From contig NZ_CP047943.1 of the NCBI RefSeq assembly GCF_014279595.1, positions 682,001-746,000 on the forward strand: 64,000 nucleotides of DNA, in the 5' to 3' direction. Shown here one piece after another: positions 7,507 to 15,803 of the stretch (the first letter of the stretch is position 1; each line of letters opens with the position of its first letter). Under the pieces are notes generated by a model that searched no databases, had not been told where the DNA came from, and saw nothing but the letters and a program-made list of their open reading frames with translations. This stretch comes from Synechococcus sp. RS9909. GTDB taxonomy: Bacteria; Cyanobacteriota; Cyanobacteriia; PCC-6307; Cyanobiaceae. A program made the position numbers and the translations under genes.

Positions 7507-8042
7507 ACCAGGCCTCGAAGGGATTCAGCCTGGTGGAGCTGCTGGTGGCGATCGCCATCCTCGGCATCCTGGCGTCGCTGGGCCTGGTGCACGCCGGCAG
7601 CGATCGCGATCAGCTCCAGCTCGACACTGCGGCCCGGCGCTTGCAGCTCGGCTTGGAACGGGGGCGCAGCCTCGCCCGCCGCCAGCAGCGCGCCTGTGGC
7701 ATCAGCCTCGAAGCTGAGGGCTGGTTGCCGTCAGCCGAAGAGGCTCTACCCGGCGAGCTCGCCGCCTGCTCCGGCGCTGGCCTCGCCCTGCAGGAAGCCC
7801 TGGAGCAGGGGCCGATTCAGCTGCACACCAACCTGCCGCCGGTGCTGCGGATCGCCGCCAACGGGCTGCTGATCGATGGCGGCACCGTGGTGCTCAGCCA
7901 TAGTCGCCTGCAGCGCAGCCGCTGCCTGGTGGTGAGTCTGCCGCTGGGGATCAGCCGCCTGGGCCTCTACGACGGTGCCGCACCGGCTGGGGGAGAGGCG
8001 CCGAGCAGCAGCCGTTGCCGTCCTGATCCCGGGGAGGCCTGA
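7503..8042 (+). CDS. Type II/IV pseudopilin (GspH/FimT-like)
   Basis: A 179-residue protein with leader MNQASKG, cleavage before FSLVELLVAIAILGILASLG and Glu at mature position 5. The remaining domain carries RGRSLARRQQRA, in the position where GspH/FimT proteins have their conserved long helix, and three to four Cys residues. ATG 7503 overlaps the stop of the previous gene (ATGA), supporting translational coupling. Minor pseudopilins of this kind prime pilus assembly, and FimT-type members can bind DNA during natural transformation. Which applies here is not visible. Confidence 0.8.
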   Translation: MNQASKGFSLVELLVAIAILGILASLGLVHAGSDRDQLQLDTAARRLQLGLERGRSLARRQQRACGISLEAEGWLPSAEEALPGELAACSGAGLALQEALEQGPIQLHTNLPPVLRIAANGLLIDGGTVVLSHSRLQRSRCLVVSLPLGISRLGLYDGAAPAGGEAPSSSRCRPDPGEA

Positions 8043-8046
8043 CGCC

Positions 8047-8643
8047 ATGCGCTTCCACTCGTTCCGTTCCCGTTCCGCCGGCTTCACCCTCCTGGAACTG
8101 ATGCTCGCCCTCAGCCTCGGGGTGATGGTGTTCGGGGTGTTGCTCAACCTGATCGCCGGTGATCTGCGCCTGGGCGGTGCGATGGCCGCGCGGCTGCGGG
8201 AATCGGCCCGGCAGCGCCGCACCCTGGAGTTGATCCGCGATGAACTCGCCCTCGGCCAGGGCCGCATGCTGGAGCCGCCGGTGTCGGATCAGTGGCCCTG
8301 CGCCATGGCGGGTCGACGCCCCGTTCTCGCCATTGCCACCGAAGCCGGCGACCCCCAGGCGCGCCGCCGCGCGATTGTGTATTCGGTGGGCCGGGCACCG
8401 TCGGCGATCTGGCGCGGCCGGGTGTTGATGCGCTGTGGACCGGCCTACAACCTGGAGGGCCTTCCCAGCCTCGACGCTGCTTATCAGAATCGGGTGGTGC
8501 TGGATGCACTCCCTGATGATGCAGCCGCCGGTTTTGTGGTGTCGCCCGATCCGGAGCTTCCCGTGCTCCAGCTCGAGCTGGAGCAATCGCTGCCTGGCCG
8601 CGATGGTGCCGCCCGGCGGCTTCGCAACGCCATGGCGGCTTGA
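8047..8643 (+). CDS. Minor pilin, PilW/GspJ-like
   Basis: A 198-residue protein with a basic leader (MRFHSFRSRSAG) followed by FTLLELMLALSLGVMVFGVL, a prepilin cleavage site and helix with Glu at mature position 5. The downstream region includes the GDLRLGGAMAARLRESARQR helix, similar in placement to PilW/GspJ-type minor pilins. It begins 4 bp after the preceding gene and is followed 3 bp later by a kinase gene, so the four pilin-like genes and the kinase form one transcription unit. Two Cys residues in the C-terminal half are likely to be paired outside the cytoplasm. Confidence 0.78.
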   Translation: MRFHSFRSRSAGFTLLELMLALSLGVMVFGVLLNLIAGDLRLGGAMAARLRESARQRRTLELIRDELALGQGRMLEPPVSDQWPCAMAGRRPVLAIATEAGDPQARRRAIVYSVGRAPSAIWRGRVLMRCGPAYNLEGLPSLDAAYQNRVVLDALPDDAAAGFVVSPDPELPVLQLELEQSLPGRDGAARRLRNAMAA

Positions 8644-8646
8644 GGG

Positions 8647-10164
8647 GTGGCCGGGATGTTGACGCCATGGCGTCGCTGGCGGCAGGCCCCCAGCACGATT
8701 CAGTCGCGGCTGGAGCGCACCAGCCTGATTGCGGTGCTGCTCGGCTATGGCCTGCTGCTCGCCGTGGATCTGCAGCTGTTCAACGAACAGCGCCACCAGC
8801 GCCAGCTGCAGACGATGGAACGGGCCGAGTTGCTCTTGGCGGAGACTGCCGAGGCGATGGCCCGAACCTCCGCAGGCGGCCGACAGGGACGCTTCGATGC
8901 GAGCGGGCTGCAGCGCAGCCTCAGTGATTTCTCCTCCTACCGCCTGGCGCTTTGGATGCATCCCCAGGGCATTCCCGCCTCGCTGGTGGCGCCGAAACGC
9001 AGCAGCAATGCCCTGATCAGCACCGTGCCCGGTCTGCGCGAGCGGGCCGAAACCCTGGCCCATCGCAACAGCCTGCCCCAGCTGTTTGAACGGAAGGATC
9101 GCCACTATGTGGTCTCCAGCCGGGTGGTGGAGTTCGGCGGCGCCAGCTGGGACCTTTATCTGCTCGAGGATGTGAGCGATGAGGTGCGCTTCCAGCGCCT
9201 GCTCAACGGCCTGCTTCTGCTGGCGGCCGCCCTCGCCTCCCTGGTCACGATCCTGATCAATCGGCGCGGCATCGAGCGCAGCCTGCAGCCCCTGAAGCGC
9301 TTCAACCGAAGGATCGCAGCGGTGAGTTCCAGCTCACTGGAGAAGCAGCCGTTTCGTCCTGAGCAGGAACCGGAGGAGCTGCAACCCCTCGCCCAGGGGT
9401 TCAACGATCTGATGGCGCGCCTGGCGGAGGCCTTCACCCGGCAGCGCCAGTTCGCCAGCACCGTGAGCCATGAACTGCGCAATCCGATCACCCTGATCAG
9501 TGGCTACAGCGGTCGTTTGCTGCGACGGTCTGACAACCTCACACCGCAGCAGATCGAGCAGCTGGGAATCATCGAGGAGGAGGGGCGTCGCCTCACGCGG
9601 CTGATCAGCGACCTGCTGGCGATCACCCGCGCCGATAACGATCAGTTGGCGATCGAGCCGGTGCCGGTGGGGGTGTGTGATGCGGCGGAGCAGGCGCTGC
9701 GGCTGGCCCAGGGCTCAAGATCCCATCACCTGCGCCTGGTGCCGCCCGATCTGGGCGATCCCCACGCGCTTCAGGCCCTCGCTGATCGCGACCGTCTGGT
9801 GCAGTGCCTGGTGAATCTGCTGGAGAACGCCTGCAAATTCAGCCCGCCCCACACCACGGTGGAGCTGTCCTGCAGCTGCAGCGACGAGCGCGTGCTGTTG
9901 CGGGTGCAAGACCAGGGCCCGGGCGTGCCGGAGGCTGATCGCGACAGGATTTTCGAGCGCTTCGGGAGGGGGCGTCACGCCGCCGGGGTGCCCGGCAGCG
10001 GCATCGGCTTGTCGGTGGTGAAGACCCTGGTGGAGCAGATGGAGGGGTCGATCCATGTGGAAACGGCTGAGGGCGGCGGCGCTGCGTTTGTGCTCGGCCT
10101 GCGGCGATGGTTGGGCCCCCAGCGAGAATCGGCCCAACCCAACCACTCCCGCGGCGGCCTTTGA
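8647..10164 (+). CDS. Membrane sensor histidine kinase (second)
   Basis: 505 residues from GTG 8647 (ATG 8656 is an alternative). A transmembrane helix near residues 26-44 and another near 187-205 flank a periplasmic domain of about 140 residues, followed by a HAMP-like segment. The H-box is VSHELRNPITLISG with His275. ATPase motifs are LLENACKFSPP, DQGPGVPEADRDRIF and GSGIGLSVVKTL. It is the last gene of the pilin-like operon. It has no regulator gene beside it, so its partner is unknown and may be the OmpR-type protein at 5894. The permease that follows begins within its stop codon. Confidence 0.88.
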   Translation: MAGMLTPWRRWRQAPSTIQSRLERTSLIAVLLGYGLLLAVDLQLFNEQRHQRQLQTMERAELLLAETAEAMARTSAGGRQGRFDASGLQRSLSDFSSYRLALWMHPQGIPASLVAPKRSSNALISTVPGLRERAETLAHRNSLPQLFERKDRHYVVSSRVVEFGGASWDLYLLEDVSDEVRFQRLLNGLLLLAAALASLVTILINRRGIERSLQPLKRFNRRIAAVSSSSLEKQPFRPEQEPEELQPLAQGFNDLMARLAEAFTRQRQFASTVSHELRNPITLISGYSGRLLRRSDNLTPQQIEQLGIIEEEGRRLTRLISDLLAITRADNDQLAIEPVPVGVCDAAEQALRLAQGSRSHHLRLVPPDLGDPHALQALADRDRLVQCLVNLLENACKFSPPHTTVELSCSCSDERVLLRVQDQGPGVPEADRDRIFERFGRGRHAAGVPGSGIGLSVVKTLVEQMEGSIHVETAEGGGAAFVLGLRRWLGPQRESAQPNHSRGGL

Positions 10165-11033
10165 GCTTCGGTTTCTCTCCCTTAGGGCTTTCCCGCCCCA
10201 GCCTGTCGGCGCGCATGGCCCGCTGGGGGCTGGTGATCGTGGCGATCTACATCGCCGTGGCCCTGCTCACCCCCCTGCTGCTGACGGCCGGTCTGCTGCC
10301 GGATCCCAATGCCGGCCTCGACAACCCGATCTACGCCCCGCCCTCCTGGCAGCACTGGTGCGGCACCGATCGGCTCGGCCGCGATGTGTGCGTGCGCACC
10401 TTGCAGGGCAGCGGCGTCGCCCTCCAGGTGGTGCTGCTGGCGGTGGCCCTCGCCCTGGTGATCGGCGTGCCCCTGGGAATGGTGAGCGGCTATCTGGGGG
10501 GCGGCGTCGACCGGGTGTTGGTGTTGTTGATGGACACCCTCTACACCCTGCCGGTGCTGCTGCTCTCCGTGGTGCTCGCCTTCCTGCTCGGCCGGGGCAT
10601 TCCCAATGCGGCTGCGGCGTTGTGTGTGGTGTATGTGCCCCAGTATTTCCGGGTGGTGCGCAACCAGACCGCCCAGGTGAAGGCCGAGTTGTTTGTGGAG
10701 GCGGCCCAATCCCTCGGCGCCGGGCCGGTGTGGATCCTGCGCCGTTATCTGCTGCGCAATGTGATCACTTCGGTGCCAGTGCTGCTCACCCTCAATGCCG
10801 CCGATGCGGTGCTGGTGTTGGGGGGGCTCGGCTTTCTCGGCCTCGGTTTGCCGGAAACGGTGCCCGAGTGGGGCGGCGATCTCAACCTGGCCCTGGCGGC
10901 GGTGCCCACCGGCATCTGGTGGACGGCGCTCTATCCGGGGCTGGCGATGTTTGTGCTGGTGCTCGGGCTCTCCTTTCTTGGTGAAGGGCTGGAGGCCTGG
11001 GTGAGCAGCAGCGGTCGAGACGCGGCAGACTGA
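10161..11033 (+). CDS. ABC transporter permease, DppC/OppC-like
   Basis: A permease of the peptide/nickel transporter type with about six membrane segments. The N-terminal periplasmic region has GTDRLGRDVCVR, a hallmark of the DppC/OppC subgroup. The cytoplasmic EAA loop EAAQSLGAGPVWILRRYLLR contacts the ATPase subunit. The best start is uncertain: TTG 10161 overlaps the kinase stop, and ATG 10215 (MARWGLVIV) is also possible. No matching DppB, ATPase or binding protein lies nearby, so the rest of the transporter is encoded elsewhere. Substrate cannot be read from this subunit. Confidence 0.8.
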   Translation: MSFGFSPLGLSRPSLSARMARWGLVIVAIYIAVALLTPLLLTAGLLPDPNAGLDNPIYAPPSWQHWCGTDRLGRDVCVRTLQGSGVALQVVLLAVALALVIGVPLGMVSGYLGGGVDRVLVLLMDTLYTLPVLLLSVVLAFLLGRGIPNAAAALCVVYVPQYFRVVRNQTAQVKAELFVEAAQSLGAGPVWILRRYLLRNVITSVPVLLTLNAADAVLVLGGLGFLGLGLPETVPEWGGDLNLALAAVPTGIWWTALYPGLAMFVLVLGLSFLGEGLEAWVSSSGRDAAD

Positions 11034-11053
11034 AGGAATTCGCAGCTGCTGCC

Positions 11054-11314
11054 ATGCCCTGGTGGGCCACGCTGATCTTCCTGTCTTTGATGACCTATCT
11101 GTGGTTGTCGGGGCGATCCAATCCGGATGATGTGATCGGCCTGCTGGAGCAGATGTTGTCGATCGCCCTGGCCCTGGTGGTGCTGTTCATCGGCCGCAAC
11201 CTGCTGCTCGAAACCCTGGTGCTGCTGTTTGCCCTGCGTCTGCCGACTGCGCGGCGCGGCATGCCGGTGATCGATCGGCCTCAGGCCAGCAAGGACGTGC
11301 TGATGCCGTTCTGA
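11054..11314 (+). CDS. Small conserved membrane protein, unknown function
   Basis: An 86-residue protein with two hydrophobic segments (residues about 3-19 and 33-60) and a basic C-terminal tail. It starts 20 bp after the permease stop. I do not recognise a family with certainty. It looks like the short picocyanobacterial membrane proteins found beside transporters. Confidence 0.55.
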   Translation: MPWWATLIFLSLMTYLWLSGRSNPDDVIGLLEQMLSIALALVVLFIGRNLLLETLVLLFALRLPTARRGMPVIDRPQASKDVLMPF

Positions 11315-11345
11315 TCGGCAGCGGCCAGTCAGCGTCTGCTTTTGC

Positions 11346-12035
11346 TTAACAGCGCAATCGTGCGGTGCGTGGGAGGTCCTCGAGGATCTCGCCGTCTTCA
11401 CGCAAGGCCGGATAGGGCCGGCCCTGCTCGCGACACCAGCTGGCCACCTGGGGGTAGGCCCATTCAAACAGCAGGCTGTCGTAGTGATCGGGCGGAATCC
11501 CCTCCCCCTGGTGGGGAACCCGGCCCGCAGCCTGGCGTTGTCGCAGCGCCTCAAACAGCAGGGTGGCCGTGGCCACCGACACATTCAGCGACTGCACCAT
11601 GCCGCGCATCGGGATGAACACGGCCTGATCCATCAGGGCGGTGGCGGCATCGCTCAGGCCCCATTTCTCCGCCCCGAGCACGAAGGCGCAGGGGCCGGTG
11701 AAATCGCAGTCGCGATAGTCGCGCGCATCCACGCCCAGGTTGGTGCCATAGAGCTTGAAGCCCTGCGCCTTCAGGTGGTGCACGGCCGCGGTGATGTCGG
11801 GGTGATCGCGCAGCGGCACCCAGCGCTGGCTGCCCTGGGCCGTGCTGTTGAAGGTGCGCGGCCTGCCACTCAGGCTCACCGCATGGGCCTCCAACACTCC
11901 CACCGCATCGCAGCTGCGCAGAATGGCGGAGAGGTTATGGGGCTTCTCCACATGCTCCACCAGCACCGTGAGATCGGCCATGCGCCGGTTGAGCACCGAG
12001 CGCAGCCGTTCAAACCGGCGGGGGAGCAGGGGCAT
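11346..12035 (-). CDS. trmH: tRNA (guanosine-18-2'-O)-methyltransferase TrmH
   Basis: A 229-residue SPOUT methyltransferase. The family signature is visible as VEKPHNLSAILRSCDAVGV near the N-terminus, FVLGAEKWGLSD in the middle and MVQSLNVSVATATLLFEALR near the end, which form the trefoil knot that binds S-adenosylmethionine. The N-terminal RRFERLRSVLNRRMADLTVL matches TrmH rather than other SpoU proteins. The product methylates the ribose of G18 in the D-loop of tRNAs. The ATG at 12035 shares its bases with the ATG of the divergent gene (the sequence CATG at 12033-12036). Confidence 0.92.
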   Translation of the reverse strand: MPLLPRRFERLRSVLNRRMADLTVLVEHVEKPHNLSAILRSCDAVGVLEAHAVSLSGRPRTFNSTAQGSQRWVPLRDHPDITAAVHHLKAQGFKLYGTNLGVDARDYRDCDFTGPCAFVLGAEKWGLSDAATALMDQAVFIPMRGMVQSLNVSVATATLLFEALRQRQAAGRVPHQGEGIPPDHYDSLLFEWAYPQVASWCREQGRPYPALREDGEILEDLPRTARLRC

Positions 12036-12396
12036 GCCACAGGCTGGATCCTTTGATTCGAGGGTATGGGATGCCGTGGCCCGCATCCCCCAGGGCCGGC
12101 TCGCCACCTATGGCCAGGTGGCCGACTGGATCGGGGCCTATGGCTGTGCGCGTCAGGTGGGCTGGGCGCTGCGCCGCCTGCCCTTGCCTTCGCCGATCCC
12201 CTGGCACCGGGTGGTGAATGCCCAGGGGCGGGTGGCGATGAGCCTCAGCCGTGAGGGCTCCGACTGGATGCAGCGGCAGATGCTGATCGCCGAGGGGATT
12301 CCCGTCGACGACGAGGGGCGTCTGCCCCTGAAGCGCTTCCTCTGGACGCCGGAGCCGCAGGCGATCCGCGGAGCGCTAGGTCTGGAGCCTGACTGA
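12034..12396 (+). CDS. Alkyltransferase-like protein (ATL), Cys replaced by Trp
   Basis: About 120 residues of the O6-alkylguanine-DNA alkyltransferase fold. YGQVADWIGAYGCARQVGWA is the DNA-binding helix-turn-helix with the Arg finger. The active-site motif normally PCHRV is IPWHRVV, so the alkyl-accepting Cys is Trp. This is the defining feature of ATL proteins, which bind alkylated guanine without repairing it and hand the lesion to nucleotide excision repair. The ATG at 12034 overlaps the start codon of the divergent trmH gene, a very tight arrangement. An alternative start further in would remove residues not needed for the fold. Confidence 0.85.
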   Translation: MPQAGSFDSRVWDAVARIPQGRLATYGQVADWIGAYGCARQVGWALRRLPLPSPIPWHRVVNAQGRVAMSLSREGSDWMQRQMLIAEGIPVDDEGRLPLKRFLWTPEPQAIRGALGLEPD

Positions 12397-12422
12397 TCGC
12401 ATGGCTGACTCGCATGGCTGAT
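12397..12422 (+). repeat. 13-bp tandem duplication spanning the rsmB start codon
   Basis: The 13-bp unit TCGCATGGCTGAY occurs twice back to back (12397-12409 and 12410-12422). Each copy holds an ATG. The first ATG opens only a six-codon frame ending in TGA, and the second is the rsmB start. Confidence 0.75.
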
Positions 12423-13778
12423 TCCGCTGCCTCGCAGGGCGTGGCTGCCACCACCGGGCTGGGGCCGCGGCGCGTCGCCTGGGAGGTGCTGGAAGCGGTG
12501 GCGGCCGGTGCCTACGCCGATGTGGCGCTGGAGCGGGCCCTGCGTGGTGCCGGCCTCTCCGGCGCCGATCGCGGACTGGCCACGGAACTGGCCTACGGCG
12601 CCATTCGCCGCCGGCTGTGGCTTGATGCCTGGCTCGATCGGCTCGGTCGCGTACCCGCTCGCAAGCAGCCGCCCCGGTTGCGCTGGCTCCTGCATGTGGG
12701 GCTGTATCAGCTCTTCTGGATGGAGCGGATCCCGGCGGCGGCAGCGGTGAACACCACGGTGGAGCTGGCCAAGCACCATCGCCTGGCCCGGCTGGCGCCG
12801 GTGGTGAATGGGCTGTTGCGGGCTGCCCTGCGGGCCCGGCAGGCGGGCGACACCCTGGCAATGCCTGCCGATGCGGCGGAGCGCCTGTCGCTGGAGCAGT
12901 CGCTGCCGCTGTGGTTCTGCCGGGAGTTGCTGGCCTGGACCGGTGACGTGGGGTGCGCCGCCATACCCGCGGCGGAGCGCATCGCTGCCGCCTGCAATCA
13001 GGTGCCGCCGCTCGACCTGCGTGTCAACCGTCTGCGCAGCACGCCCGAGGCGGTGGCTGCCGCCTTTGCGGCGGCCGGCCTGGCGACCCGCCCGATCGAG
13101 GGGTGTGGCTCGGGCCTGCAGGTGCTCGGCGCTGCTGGTGATCTGCGCCAGTGGCCCGGCTATGCGGAGGGCCATTGGTGTGTGCAGGATCGGGCAGCTC
13201 AGTGGGTGGCGCCCTTGCTGGAGCCCCGGCCCGGCGAGCGGCTGCTCGATGCCTGTGCCGCGCCGGGCGGCAAGAGCACCCATCTGGCCGAGCTGATCGG
13301 CGATGCGGGAGAGGTGTGGGCGGTGGATCGTTCCGCCGGGCGTCTGCAGCGGCTGGCGGCCAATGCGGCCCGACTCGGTTGCGGCTGCGTGAACGCGCTT
13401 GCCGCCGATGCCTGCGAGCTGCTGCAGGAGCGGCCCCAGTGGCGCGGTGCGTTTCAGCGCGTCCTGCTGGATGCGCCCTGCTCCGGTCTTGGCACCCTGG
13501 CCCGCCATGCCGATGCCCGCTGGCGTGTCACGCCCGCCACGATCACGGAGCTGCTGCCGCTGCAGGCGCGATTGCTGGAGGCGATGCTGGCGCTGCTCGC
13601 CCCGGGAGGACGCCTGGTGTATGCCACCTGCACAATCCATCCGGCGGAGAACCAGAACCAAATCGCTACGTTTCTTGCGGCCCATCCCGAGCTGACGCTG
13701 CACTCGGAGCAGCAGCGCTGGCCCGATCCGGCCGGTGGCGATGGCTTCTATGCAGCCGTGATCACAACGCCATGCTGA
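12414..13778 (+). CDS. rsmB: 16S rRNA (cytosine-967-C5)-methyltransferase RsmB
   Basis: A 454-residue protein with an N-terminal NusB-like RNA-binding region (residues about 15-150, including GLATELAYGAIRRR) and a C-terminal Rossmann methyltransferase. The cofactor loop is LDACAAPGGKSTHLAEL. DAPCSGLGTLARH is motif IV and YATCTIHPAENQNQI is motif VI, supplying the two Cys residues of the m5C mechanism. It methylates C967 of 16S rRNA (E. coli numbering). It ends exactly next to the stop of the convergent PBP gene. The start region lies in a tandem duplication. Confidence 0.92.
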   Translation: MADSAASQGVAATTGLGPRRVAWEVLEAVAAGAYADVALERALRGAGLSGADRGLATELAYGAIRRRLWLDAWLDRLGRVPARKQPPRLRWLLHVGLYQLFWMERIPAAAAVNTTVELAKHHRLARLAPVVNGLLRAALRARQAGDTLAMPADAAERLSLEQSLPLWFCRELLAWTGDVGCAAIPAAERIAAACNQVPPLDLRVNRLRSTPEAVAAAFAAAGLATRPIEGCGSGLQVLGAAGDLRQWPGYAEGHWCVQDRAAQWVAPLLEPRPGERLLDACAAPGGKSTHLAELIGDAGEVWAVDRSAGRLQRLAANAARLGCGCVNALAADACELLQERPQWRGAFQRVLLDAPCSGLGTLARHADARWRVTPATITELLPLQARLLEAMLALLAPGGRLVYATCTIHPAENQNQIATFLAAHPELTLHSEQQRWPDPAGGDGFYAAVITTPC

Positions 13779-15803
13779 TCACTGCACCGGCAGGGGCCGG
13801 AAGTTTTCGTCCACCGGTGGGCCTCCGGGTGGGGCCACATAGCGGGGCGGCGGTGCCTGGGGGGCGGGAGCTGGCACCGGCTCTGGCGCCCAGATGCTGG
13901 GATCCGGGTCGTAGTCGTAGCCGCGATAGGGCGCTTCCTGGTTCTCCTCTGGTTTCTTGGCTTTGGCGCCGGGCTTTTTGAAGGTGCGTTTGAGCACGGG
14001 CTTGGGCGGGAAGGTCTGCACCGGAAACTGGTTCTTGATCTTGCTCATGAGTTGGTTCCAGGCCCAGGCGGCCTCCCCGCTGTTGCTGTTGGTTTCGCGG
14101 TTGTTGTCGTGGCCGAACCACACGGCCGTGGTGAGTTGGGGGATCGAGCCGATGAACCACAGGTCGCGGGCGCCTTCGGAGGTGCCGGTCTTGCCGGCCA
14201 CGGGCCGGTCGTTGAGCTTGGCGGCAGCTCCGGTGCCGCCCTCCACCACCCGCTGCAGCATCCAGTTCATGGCGTCGGCCACATCGCTGTCGACGGCCCG
14301 GCGTCCGCGATCCCCATCAACGCGGCGGCTCCAGATCACCTCGCCACCCGGCCCGCGGATCTCCTCAAAGGCGGCTGGTTTCACATACACGCCGCGATTG
14401 GCCACTGCCGCGTAGGCGGCCGCCATGTCGAGGATGGTCTGCTCGTAGGCGCCGATGGCCATCGGATAAAACTTGCCCAGGGGGCGCGTGGTGCCGATTC
14501 CCAGGTTGTTCGCCATGGCAATGATCGGGTCGAAGCCCACCTTGTCTTGCAGCTGCACCGCCACGGTGTTGAGCGAGTTCTTCAGGGCATCGGCGAGGGA
14601 GATCGGTCCGAAATACTTGTTGCCGAAGTTCTTCGGGCAATAGCCCCCCCAGCAGCGGGGCGAGTCGTTGAAGATGTCTTCCGGTTTCACGCCGGCATTG
14701 ATCGCTGCGGCGTAGGGAAACAACTTGAAGGTGGAGCCGGGAGAGCGCAGGGCCTGGGTGGCCCGGTTGAACTGGCTGGCGTTGAAGTCCTTGCCGCCCA
14801 CCATCACCCGCACCAGGCCCGTGCCCGGTTCGATCGACACGATCGCCCCCTCGGTGCCGCCGGGAGCGAACTCCTTCACCACCTGTTGCGCATCCTTCTG
14901 CCAGGCGAGGTTGAGGCTCGTGCGGATCTTGAGGCCGCCCACCTCCAGCTGATCGGGGGTGAGGATCGTGGGCAGCTGTTGAGCGACCCAGCTGGTGAAG
15001 TAAGGGGCGGCGCTGTTGAAATATTTCGGGGTGGCCGGTTTGAGGTCGAGCGGTGCGTTGCGCGCTTCCGCCGCTTCTCCGGCCGAGATGAAGCCGGCCT
15101 GTTGCATGCGATCGAGCACGATCGAGCGCCGCTCCAGCGCCAGGTCGGGGTTCACCAGCGGCGAATACACCGAAGGCGCTGGCGGCAGGCCGGCGATCAG
15201 GGCCGCCTCCGGCAGGGTGAGCTGATCCGGTTGCTTGGAGAAATACACCCAGGCGGCATCGGAAACGCCATAGGCGCTCGAGCCCAGATACACGAAATTG
15301 AGGTATTGCTCGAGGATCTGTTCCTTGCTGAGCTGACGCTCGAGTTTGTAGGCCAGAGCGGCTTCCTTCAGCTTGCGGGTGAGGGTGCGGTCCTGGCTGA
15401 GAAACACCGTGCGCGCCAGCTGCTGGGTGATCGTGCTGGCGCCTTCCCGCACGGCCCCCTGGCGCAGGTTGGTCACCAGGGCGCGACTGATGCCCCAGAG
15501 ATCCACGCCATCGTGGGCATAGAAGCGGCGGTCTTCCGCTGCCACGAAGGCCTGCTTCACCAGCTCCGGCATCTGGCCGGGTTGGATTTTTTCGCGAGTG
15601 GCGGGCCCGAGTTTCTGGATCACCTGGCCGTCGCTGGAGAGCAGGGTGATCGTTCCGGGACGGTTGAAGCGGGCGATGCCCCTGGCATCGGGCAGGGTGG
15701 CATCGAGAGCCTGGGTGAGCGCGGCCTGGCCCAGAGCCACACCCACACCAATCGTGCCAGCGGTGACGCCGAGGAGCACCCAGTGACGGCGGGTGCGTTT
15801 CAC
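13779..15803 (-). CDS. Class A penicillin-binding protein (bifunctional)
   Basis: A 674-residue peptidoglycan synthase with a membrane anchor at about residues 9-25. The glycosyltransferase domain shows AAEDRRFYAHDGVD (catalytic Glu), GASTITQQLAR and KEAALAYKLERQLSKEQILE. The transpeptidase domain has SPGSTFK with catalytic Ser357, SLN for the SxN motif and GKTGTSEGARDLWF for the KTG motif. The C-terminal tail is rich in Pro, Lys and Gln and probably disordered. The GTG start overlaps the chlG stop as GTGA, implying coupling to chlorophyll synthase. Convergent rsmB ends at the adjacent base. The specific PBP1 paralogue cannot be assigned. Confidence 0.93.
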   Translation of the reverse strand: MKRTRRHWVLLGVTAGTIGVGVALGQAALTQALDATLPDARGIARFNRPGTITLLSSDGQVIQKLGPATREKIQPGQMPELVKQAFVAAEDRRFYAHDGVDLWGISRALVTNLRQGAVREGASTITQQLARTVFLSQDRTLTRKLKEAALAYKLERQLSKEQILEQYLNFVYLGSSAYGVSDAAWVYFSKQPDQLTLPEAALIAGLPPAPSVYSPLVNPDLALERRSIVLDRMQQAGFISAGEAAEARNAPLDLKPATPKYFNSAAPYFTSWVAQQLPTILTPDQLEVGGLKIRTSLNLAWQKDAQQVVKEFAPGGTEGAIVSIEPGTGLVRVMVGGKDFNASQFNRATQALRSPGSTFKLFPYAAAINAGVKPEDIFNDSPRCWGGYCPKNFGNKYFGPISLADALKNSLNTVAVQLQDKVGFDPIIAMANNLGIGTTRPLGKFYPMAIGAYEQTILDMAAAYAAVANRGVYVKPAAFEEIRGPGGEVIWSRRVDGDRGRRAVDSDVADAMNWMLQRVVEGGTGAAAKLNDRPVAGKTGTSEGARDLWFIGSIPQLTTAVWFGHDNNRETNSNSGEAAWAWNQLMSKIKNQFPVQTFPPKPVLKRTFKKPGAKAKKPEENQEAPYRGYDYDPDPSIWAPEPVPAPAPQAPPPRYVAPPGGPPVDENFRPLPVQ

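Noticed and set aside
12153-13703. Minus-strand open frame opposite rsmB
   Set aside because: Gln/Arg/Gly-rich shadow; RsmB motifs lie on the plus strand.
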